From: Spirochaetia bacterium
GTDB lineage: Bacteria; Spirochaetota; Spirochaetia; Treponematales; Treponemataceae
Assembly (NCBI GenBank): GCA_900767955.1
Contig: CAAGBC010000059.1
Coordinates: 1-11,273, forward strand
Direction: 5' to 3'
Length of the DNA stretch: 11,273 bases
Shown: one piece after another, positions 1 to 4,840 of the stretch
Layout: each line of letters begins with the position of its first letter
Numbering within the stretch: the first letter of the stretch is position 1
Position numbers and translations under genes: made by a program
The notes under the pieces: generated by a model
The model's database searches: none
What the model saw: only the letters and a program-made list of their open reading frames with translations
What the model was told of the DNA's origin: nothing

Positions 1-28
1 AATAGTGGGGAGAGAAATAAAAACTCAA

Positions 29-1270
29 ATGATCAAGAAGATAATGCATTTGAGGTGAATATGGCTGCTTTTTGGTTTTGCTAGCTGTTCTGGCGACTTA
101 CATGATGCACAAATAATTGACCTAACAGGTTATGGTATCCGCGGAACTATGACAGGTTGGGCAAAAGCAGATGATATTCCTCTTGTAGACAACGGCGATG
201 GAACATATTCTATTTCTTTTGCTGCTCAAGACCCTGATGGAACAGGACTTGAAAAAATTGCAGTTATTGAATTAGGCGATGGTTCATGGAACACAGCTTA
301 TCGTTTGGCACAGCCAAAATCAGAAGGTGATAAGGCTAATGTATTTGGTGCTGATAAATGGGAACAGAAAGTTTATCAGGGACAGTCTGCTGACTGTATG
401 TTAATCCCAGCTGCAAAAGGTGACAATGTTACTCTTTTGATTACTCCATCAACAACATATATCACTGTTAAAGTTACTGTAAAAGCTGGTGCTGCTCCTG
501 TTGTACCAGCAGATCCTGTTCCATTCTATCTTGATGGATTTTATATCTCAGGAGATATGAATGGATGGGCTGGTTCAATGGATACATTATTATGGAGTCC
601 AACACTTGATAAAGACACAGGTATTTTAACATACAAATATGATTTTGCAGCAACTAATGAAGCACATGATTTTGGCATTAGAAATAATACAAGTGATTGG
701 AAAGTAAAATATGTTGATGGTGTATTTGCTTTTGGAACTGACACAAATTATGTTTCTGTTGTAAAAAATGGTAAGAACAACAACAAAATTACAGGATTAA
801 CACTTGGTAACAATTACAGAATTTATGTTCAAACAACTCCAGAAAAAGAAGTTTCTTTTAAGGTTGTAGTTCTTAATAAAGCAACAATTAATGTAAATGT
901 TACAGGATTGCCTGATGAAGCAAATGGTAAAGTTATGTACTTAACAGGTGACTATTTCGGTTGGAATGAACCAGACGATGATAACTCATCAATTAAAGGA
1001 ACTGTAGCTGATGGTGCAGTATCATATTCATTTGATTATATCTATGAAGGAACAACTTTTGAGTTACAAGTTCAAGGAAAAGCTGGATCTAAAGGATGGA
1101 CAAAACCTGAAATTTCAGGTCCTGATGGACAAAATGCTAGTTTCACTGTTACTCACGAAAAGACAACTGTTACTGTTACTTATGTGGAAACAAAAGAAAT
1201 AACTTCTACTGATACATCTACAGAAAAAGACTGGGGATTACAGTATCGTTGTAAATGGGACGTAAAATAA
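29..1270 (+). CDS. Surface lipoprotein with three starch-binding-like modules; 5' end interrupted by a stop
   Basis: The frame is open from 59 to the TAA at 1268-1270, but its first ATG is at 149, inside the first module. Upstream in the same frame the translation reads LLFGFASCSGDLHD, a signal-peptide core with a lipobox-like FASC. Further up, ATG at 29 gives MIKKIMHLR and then TGA at 56-58. A GGGGAG-like ribosome site lies at 7-12. The natural product is therefore probably a lipoprotein of about 410 residues starting at 29 and broken by one stop or by paired indels. Three modules repeat a G-x-M/Y-x-GW signature: GTMTGW (about 143-160), SGDMNGW (about 548-568) and TGDYFGW (about 944-964), with a Pro/Ala/Val linker at about 490-530. 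These resemble CBM/SusE-F-like starch-binding folds, suggesting glycan capture at the cell surface (inference). Starting at 149 would remove the lipobox and part of module one. A sequencing error is an alternative explanation. Confidence 0.7.
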
Positions 1271-1302
1271 TTAAATAATATTTAGTTGTTTTATTACCAA
1301 AA

Positions 1303-1340
1303 AGGGCTGTCTAAAAATTAGGCAGCCCTAGTGTTTTATT
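1303..1340 (+). terminator. Rho-independent terminator after the starch-binding lipoprotein gene
   Basis: A 12-bp stem, AGGGCTGTCTAA (1303-1314) against TTAGGCAGCCCT (1318-1329), has one G-U pair and a three-base loop. It is followed by the interrupted T-rich tail GTGTTTTATTTTT. It lies 33 bases after the stop at 1270. Confidence 0.85.
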
Positions 1341-1412
1341 TTTAGAATGTTATTTCTTTATCTCTGCTTTTTTGGGGACAGTGGTATTTATGATAATGGA
1401 GAATTTACTAAA

Positions 1413-1901
1413 ATGAAAAAAACTTTGCTAGCAATATATGGAACTAGTGATATTGGTAAAACAACTTCAATTAAAAATTTTTATCTAAAATTTATATCAA
1501 AGTATTCATCACAAGTTATAAATAATAACTCTTTATGTGATGATGATTCAAATGAAATGTATAGGATCATTGAATTGCAGAATGGAGTAAAAATTGGTGT
1601 TTGTAGTTATGGAGATGATGGTACTTCCTATGACATATTAGATGATTTTGCAAAACAAGACTGTAAGGTAATTGTTTGTGCAAGTCGTACAAAAGGGGCT
1701 TCTGTAGATTCTATTAATATTTTTATAGACGAGTCAAAAAAAGAAATACAAGAAATAAAAAACAATATGACAAAATATAATGTTAAATGGATTCATAAGT
1801 CATATTTTTGGGATAACCCTGATTATTACGAAGAAAAAATATTAAATGATTCTTTTTCAGAAAGCATTTTAGAACTAGTTGAATATTACATGGTTCAATA
1901 A
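1413..1901 (+). CDS. Small P-loop NTPase, function unknown
   Basis: This encodes a 162-residue protein starting MKKTLLAIYG. A Walker A motif, GTSDIGKT, lies at residues 10-17, directly after the first beta strand, and is followed by a helix (SIKNFYLKF). In the middle, KIGVCSYGDDGTSYDILDDF and then CKVIVCASRTKG look like the strand-loop and strand-switch segments of a compact single-domain P-loop fold. There is no second domain, membrane segment or signal peptide. The frame is open upstream to an ATG at 1347, but that extension overlaps the upstream terminator region and reads poorly. The start at 1413 puts Walker A near the N terminus as usual, with a GGAG 11 bases upstream. I know similar short 'GTSxxGKTT' proteins from gut bacteria without an assigned function. 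Low GC and the relic just downstream suggest accessory DNA. Confidence 0.75.
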   Translation: MKKTLLAIYGTSDIGKTTSIKNFYLKFISKYSSQVINNNSLCDDDSNEMYRIIELQNGVKIGVCSYGDDGTSYDILDDFAKQDCKVIVCASRTKGASVDSINIFIDESKKEIQEIKNNMTKYNVKWIHKSYFWDNPDYYEEKILNDSFSESILELVEYYMVQ

Positions 1902-1907
1902 AAATAA

Positions 1908-1981
1908 AGTACATTCAATTTTGATGATGCAAAACAAGAAATTTCTAACATTATTTCAACCTTGTTAGAAATTAATAAATA
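1908..1981 (+). pseudogene. Orphan C-terminal coding relic
   Basis: Between the stop at 1905-1907 and TAG at 1979-1981 this frame reads STFNFDDAKQEISNIISTLL and then EINK. It looks like the helical C-terminal tail of a protein and has no start codon or ribosome site of its own. It immediately follows the P-loop gene, so it may be the remains of an earlier, longer or duplicated neighbour. At 24 codons, chance cannot be excluded. Confidence 0.35.
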
Positions 1982-2003
1982 GAATTATTTATTGAGAATA
2001 GAT

Positions 2004-2330
2004 ATGAGTCTGAATAATTTTAGTGTAATAAAAGAATTTTTTGACAGAATTGATACAACCAATAAATCTTGTGTAAGAACACAAACATGTATTGTTATAT
2101 ATGAAACGAATGTAGATGATTTAAATTTTACTCAAAATATAGAAGTAACTGTAAATATTTCATCTAGAGATTACTACTCTATACAATTTAATGGTTTAGA
2201 TGTAGGTAAATATCACACATATTTTGATAGCAGATATCAAAACTTTAATTTTACATCTAATTGTCTGACTATAAAGGGAACTGCTTTAAATAAAGTTTTT
2301 CAAACTTTCAAAATAAAAATTTATATTTAA
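2004..2330 (+). CDS. Hypothetical small protein
   Basis: I do not recognise this gene. It encodes 108 residues from ATG 2004 (MSLNNFSVIKEFFDRIDTTN); a TTG at 1992 would add four residues. The ribosome site is weak (TGAGAA). The N terminus looks helical. The rest alternates hydrophobic and polar residues, as in a small beta-rich domain (CIVIYETNV, IEVTVNISS, FKIKIYI). There is no signal peptide or membrane helix. The next gene starts 32 bases after its stop in the same direction, so the two are probably co-transcribed. High Asn, Ile, Phe and Lys content matches the AT-rich block at 1400-2720. Confidence 0.55.
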   Translation: MSLNNFSVIKEFFDRIDTTNKSCVRTQTCIVIYETNVDDLNFTQNIEVTVNISSRDYYSIQFNGLDVGKYHTYFDSRYQNFNFTSNCLTIKGTALNKVFQTFKIKIYI

Positions 2331-2362
2331 TAAAATATTTATATTCAATAGGAGTTTCTAAA

Positions 2363-2716
2363 ATGATTGAAAATTTACAAAAAGATTTAACTATTGATTT
2401 TTATTTATCAGTTGACATCAAAGATATACAAAATTATTTGCTTGGAGCTATAAATTGTTTTATTAAGAGAAATAATGATACTTGGTTTAAGGCTAAAGAT
2501 ATAATTTTAAGCGATTGGAATGGAACTCCACTACAAATTATATACGATTTTTTTGAAACAAACGGTTTATCTGAAGAGGAAGCAAGAAAACAAGCAGGAA
2601 TGTGTTTAGGCAAAATCTTAAAAAAAATTATTTCTGAAGACTTAAGAATTTTTGAAACAAGAAAGTTTCAAGACAATCCTAGAGAATATAGATTAAAGCC
2701 TAACAATAATACCTAA
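2363..2716 (+). CDS. Hypothetical protein, possibly winged-helix-like
   Basis: This encodes 117 residues, with an AGGAG ribosome site at 2351-2355 ahead of ATG 2363. I do not recognise a named family. The central part, from about residue 40, reads as helix (WFKAKDIILSDW), helix (LQIIYDFFETNGLSEEEARK), long helix (MCLGKILKKIISED), then a charged strand pair ending REYRL. That order is reminiscent of a winged-helix domain, but this is inference from pattern alone. The C terminus overlaps by four bases the end of a decayed minus-strand gene at 2713-2985, so the two converge tail to tail. Confidence 0.6.
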   Translation: MIENLQKDLTIDFYLSVDIKDIQNYLLGAINCFIKRNNDTWFKAKDIILSDWNGTPLQIIYDFFETNGLSEEEARKQAGMCLGKILKKIISEDLRIFETRKFQDNPREYRLKPNNNT

Positions 2717-2985
2717 TACCATTAAAGTGTTGTTTCCATTTTTCACAAATGAAATCAGCACGAAGTTCAATTTGGGGAATAATATTATTTAATACATGAG
2801 GAGGAATTTTAGAATTATTATTTGCAACTAAACAGTGATTAAGTAATTAATTTTTTTTCAATTAGTTCTTGAAATGAATTAATTTGTTCTTGTGTAAAAC
2901 CGTGGACTTCTTACCAAGAATATTCTGGCAAAATACAAGTTGCGTTTGAAAAGCCTGTGTCAGTTGGTTGTTCAATGTAAACTTT
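2713..2985 (-). pseudogene. Decayed minus-strand gene with an in-frame stop and a frameshift
   Basis: Reading the minus strand from 2985 gives KVYIEQPTDTGFSNATCILP and EYSW, then TAA (2913-2911). In the same frame EVHGFTQEQINSFQELIEKK follows, to a second TAA at 2841-2839. The +1 frame then continues coherently (LLNHCLVANNNSKIPPHVLN, then NIIPQIELRADFICEKWKQH) to TAG at 2715-2713. All three pieces read like one protein of about 90 residues broken by a nonsense change and an indel near 2840-2860, close to an A8 run. An AAAAGG ribosome-site-like sequence (2994-2989) sits just ahead of the lysine codon, but no ATG follows it, so the start codon also seems lost. The family was not recognised. The position beside a DUF4160/DUF2442 pair hints at a cassette of small accessory modules. 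Confidence 0.6.
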
Positions 2986-3000
2986 ATACCTTTTGAAATG

Positions 3001-3050
3001 TCAAGTTTTCAAACAGAAGTATGTACGTGTGTTCCTGTTTGAATACTTGA
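3001..3050. repeat. 16-bp inverted repeat upstream of the decayed minus-strand gene
   Basis: TCAAGTTTTCAAACAG (3001-3016) pairs with CTGTTTGAATACTTGA (3035-3050) at 15 of 16 positions around an 18-base loop. No T-run follows on the plus strand, so it is unlikely to be a terminator in that direction. It ends a few bases before the ribosome-site-like AAAAGG of the minus-strand relic, which suits a former operator or leader hairpin. A separate 11-base palindrome, TACATTATGTA, lies at 3054-3064. Confidence 0.6.
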
Positions 3051-3075
3051 AGATACATTATGTATTTATGATGAG

Positions 3076-3261
3076 ATTCCGAAACAAGTTCGGAATGACA
3101 AGCATATTATCTATCTATTTTGCTTACGCAAAATAGATGCACAAGGCTGAAAAATTCTAAATTTTCAGAATATATCTGAAAAAACGCACAGTTTTGATTT
3201 ACAAAACTGTGGCGCAACATAGAAAGCGTTTAAGTTTTCTAATGCAACTCAACGGTTGCGC
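3076..3261. repeat. Cluster of consecutive hairpins in gene-free DNA
   Basis: Successive perfect or near-perfect inverted repeats fill this stretch. ATTCCGAA/TTCGGAAT (3076-3096) has a 5-base loop. ATCTATTTTGC/GCAAAATAGAT (3113-3138) has an 11-bp stem and loop TTAC. CTGAAAA/TTTTCAG spans 3147-3168. CACAGTTTT/AAAACTGTG (3187-3211) has a 9-bp stem and loop GATTTAC. GCGCAAC/GTTGCGC (3212-3261) encloses smaller arms. No credible ORF is seen. Together with 2986-3075 this accounts for the gap before the DUF4160 gene. It could be a structured RNA, a composite of palindromic repeats, or recombination sites; nothing in the window decides. Confidence 0.55.
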
Positions 3262-3270
3262 TGTTGGTCT

Positions 3271-3316
3271 TTGACAATTTAATTTTACTTACAAGCTATT
3301 TTGATTTTATCAAAAT
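3271..3316 (+). promoter_or_regulatory. Candidate promoter with adjoining palindromic operator
   Basis: TTGACA at 3271-3276 is a perfect -35 hexamer, although the -10 region 17-18 bases on (around GCTATT) is weak. Immediately downstream, ATTTTGAT (3298-3305) and ATCAAAAT (3309-3316) form a perfect 8-bp inverted repeat with a TTT spacer. The site lies about 80-120 bases before the DUF4160 start, a suitable place for autoregulation of the pair (inference). Confidence 0.4.
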
Positions 3317-3393
3317 TTGTTCATAAAAAAATGCTTGGAAATTCATATAAAATTGATTAAAATTAAGGTAATACATCTTGTAGGAGGGATACT

Positions 3394-3648
3394 ATGCCTG
3401 AAATTTGTAGATTTTATGGAATTGTAATTAAGATGTTTTTTAAACCAAAAGAACATGAACCAAGTCATATTCATGCACTTTATGGCGAACATATTGGTAT
3501 TTTTAATCTTCAAAGTTTAGAAATGATAGAAGGTGATTTACCATCAAAAGCAAAAAGTCTTGTTCTTGAATGGTTAGAAAAAAATCAATCAGAATTACTT
3601 AAGATGTGGGATTCACAAAAATTAATTAAATTGCCACCTCTTGAATAA
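3394..3648 (+). CDS. DUF4160 family protein (toxin-antitoxin-like pair)
   Basis: This encodes an 84-residue protein with a strong GGAGG ribosome site (3382-3386). The sequence has the DUF4160 (PF13711) pattern: PEICRFYGIVIKMFF, then the hallmark EHEPSHIHALYGE (His-rich, H-x-H core), a short strand (IGIFNL), and the C-terminal helix LVLEWLEKNQSELLKMWD. The length is normal for the family. It is followed 29 bases later by a DUF2442 gene. The two families are frequently adjacent and are suspected to form a type II toxin-antitoxin-like unit. Which partner is which, and what it acts on, cannot be read from the sequence. Likely cytoplasmic. Confidence 0.88.
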   Translation: MPEICRFYGIVIKMFFKPKEHEPSHIHALYGEHIGIFNLQSLEMIEGDLPSKAKSLVLEWLEKNQSELLKMWDSQKLIKLPPLE

Positions 3649-3677
3649 TTATTTCAACTTTAATAAAGAAGGTTTAT

Positions 3678-3929
3678 ATGATTCCTAGAGTAAAGTCTGT
3701 TATTCCAATGGAAAATTACATTCTTGATGTAGTATTTGATGATAATGTAAGAGTTCATTATGATATGAAAGAAGATATTTCTTCATTACCAGGATATGAT
3801 GATTTAAGAAATATTCAAGGTTTATATCAAAATGTTCAGTTAGATTTAAGTAGAACATGTATTTATTGGAATGAATATATAGATTTACCAAGTGATACAA
3901 TTTATGAATACGGAAATAAAATAATTTAA
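3678..3929 (+). CDS. DUF2442 family protein
   Basis: This encodes an 83-residue protein with AGAAGG as ribosome site before ATG 3678. It fits DUF2442 (PF10387): the N-terminal IPRVKSVIPMENYILDVVFD strand pair ('V..V.p..dy.L.v.F.nG' type), the helical segment YDMKEDISSLPGYDDLRNIQ, and the ending CIYWNEYIDLPSDTIYEYG, where W-x-x-x-x-D-L-x-x-D is the usual C-terminal signature. The length is typical. It is the second gene of the DUF4160-DUF2442 unit and closes the operon before the terminator at 3947. In other genomes DUF2442 proteins are found next to DUF4160 or as putative antitoxin-like partners; the role here is inferred from that association only. Confidence 0.88.
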   Translation: MIPRVKSVIPMENYILDVVFDDNVRVHYDMKEDISSLPGYDDLRNIQGLYQNVQLDLSRTCIYWNEYIDLPSDTIYEYGNKII

Positions 3930-3946
3930 GCAAAATTATTAAAGTC

Positions 3947-4005
3947 AAAAGAGCCTGTAAGTAAAATTTGCATTAGTAAATTTTATTTACAGGCTCTTTT
4001 TTTTT
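3947..4005 (+). terminator. Strong long-stem terminator, possibly bidirectional
   Basis: A 23-bp stem pairs 3947-3969 (starting AAAAGAGCCTGTAA) with 3978-4000 (ending TTACAGGCTCTTTT). It has a single G-U pair and an 8-base loop, and runs into a T9 tract at 3997-4005. The A-run on the other arm would allow termination in the reverse direction too. It separates the DUF4160-DUF2442 unit from the pullulanase operon. Confidence 0.92.
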
Positions 4006-4039
4006 ACAAAAAAAGTGTCTTTGGAGAGAAAAAATAAGG

Positions 4040-4063
4040 TTATCAATTGATAATCATGGAGGA
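4040..4063 (+). promoter_or_regulatory. 14-bp palindrome next to the ribosome site of the lipoprotein-pulA operon
   Basis: TTATCAATTGATAA (4040-4053) is a perfect palindrome four bases before the GGAGGA ribosome site (4058-4063) that decides the start at 4067. Its size and symmetry suit a repressor operator, or a hairpin affecting translation. No convincing promoter hexamers were found between it and the upstream terminator. Confidence 0.45.
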
Positions 4064-4066
4064 AAA

Positions 4067-4828
4067 ATGAAAAAGAATGTGTTAAAAACATTTTTGGCAT
4101 TAATTGCAGTTTTTTCTGTAATTTTTGTTGGTTGTGCTTCAGAAGGCGATGATAGTCCTTCAGCACCAAAATATGATGAACCAGCATCTGGTAATTTGCC
4201 ACAAGTTTCTGAATCTACTGTAATCAGAAACAAAGTTGTAAATTTGAATGGTTCAACAGATGTTTATTATGAATATCTAACATTCACAAGTGCAACTGGT
4301 GGAACTTATTCTGTTTACAAAGATGTAGACGGAACAAAAACTGTAGTACCAAGTATTTCTTTGAACGGAAACGATTATGTATTCCCTACAGAATTTGATT
4401 ACGATGCTACAACAGGAAAATTTACAGCGGGAACAGTTTCTTCATACATGTTTGATACAAAAAAAGATGGAAAAGATGAAAAAGATGTATGTGCTGTAGC
4501 AAGTGAAATCTTAACAACAGACGCAGAAAACAAATCATCTTTGTTCAATGTATGGAAAAGTACAACTGGTGTAACTTTTGATTTTTCAGAAGGAACTGTA
4601 AATATTACATTATCTGATGGAACTTCTATTTCACCTGCTTTTACAAATAATAAAGGTTGGATTTCAATTCCAGAAGATATTGAAATGTGTTGGTTAAAAC
4701 AAGGTTCAAATTACAATTTGTATTATCCTGTTTTTGTTACAGAAAGAGAAACAGTAGAAGCTGCTGGAAAATCTTTAGCAACAGATTCTATAGATTTAGT
4801 TTCAAGCAAATTCTTGCTTGTTCGTTAA
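4067..4828 (+). CDS. Lipoprotein of unknown function, first gene of the pullulanase operon
   Basis: This encodes a 253-residue protein with a clear lipoprotein signal: MKKN, a hydrophobic stretch (LALIAVFSVIFVG) and Cys23 in the lipobox FVGC. The mature part begins with an acidic linker (SEGDDSPSAPKYDEP) as expected for a surface-tethered protein. The remainder is rich in Thr, Ser, Asp and aromatic residues with short strand-like repeats (YYEYLTFTSATGGTYSVYKD, GKFTAGTVSSYMF, VTFDFSEGTVNITLSDGTS), suggesting a beta-sandwich. I do not recognise a named family. The pullulanase gene starts 12 bases after its stop, so the two are almost certainly co-transcribed. A role as an accessory alpha-glucan-binding or surface-assembly protein is inference from context. 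The ribosome site GGAGGA is strong. Confidence 0.8.
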   Translation: MKKNVLKTFLALIAVFSVIFVGCASEGDDSPSAPKYDEPASGNLPQVSESTVIRNKVVNLNGSTDVYYEYLTFTSATGGTYSVYKDVDGTKTVVPSISLNGNDYVFPTEFDYDATTGKFTAGTVSSYMFDTKKDGKDEKDVCAVASEILTTDAENKSSLFNVWKSTTGVTFDFSEGTVNITLSDGTSISPAFTNNKGWISIPEDIEMCWLKQGSNYNLYYPVFVTERETVEAAGKSLATDSIDLVSSKFLLVR

Positions 4829-4840
4829 TGGATGGTAAAT

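Noticed and set aside
56..58. UGA in the lipoprotein signal peptide as a recoded codon (alternative genetic code)
   Set aside because: TGG is used freely for Trp in all the genes, and no other in-frame TGA occurs in any long ORF, so a lesion or sequencing error is simpler.
541..744. Minus-strand ORF inside the starch-binding lipoprotein gene
   Set aside because: It is antisense to well-conserved modules and shows no motif or ribosome site; the other antisense ORFs at 3700-3948 and 3987-4202 were rejected for the same reason, the latter also crossing the terminator.
3187..3261. Integron attC site or cassette boundary
   Set aside because: Arms GCGCAAC/GTTGCGC are suggestive, but the consensus core sites (RYYYAAC and GTTRRRY) do not fit and no integrase or second attC-like site is seen.
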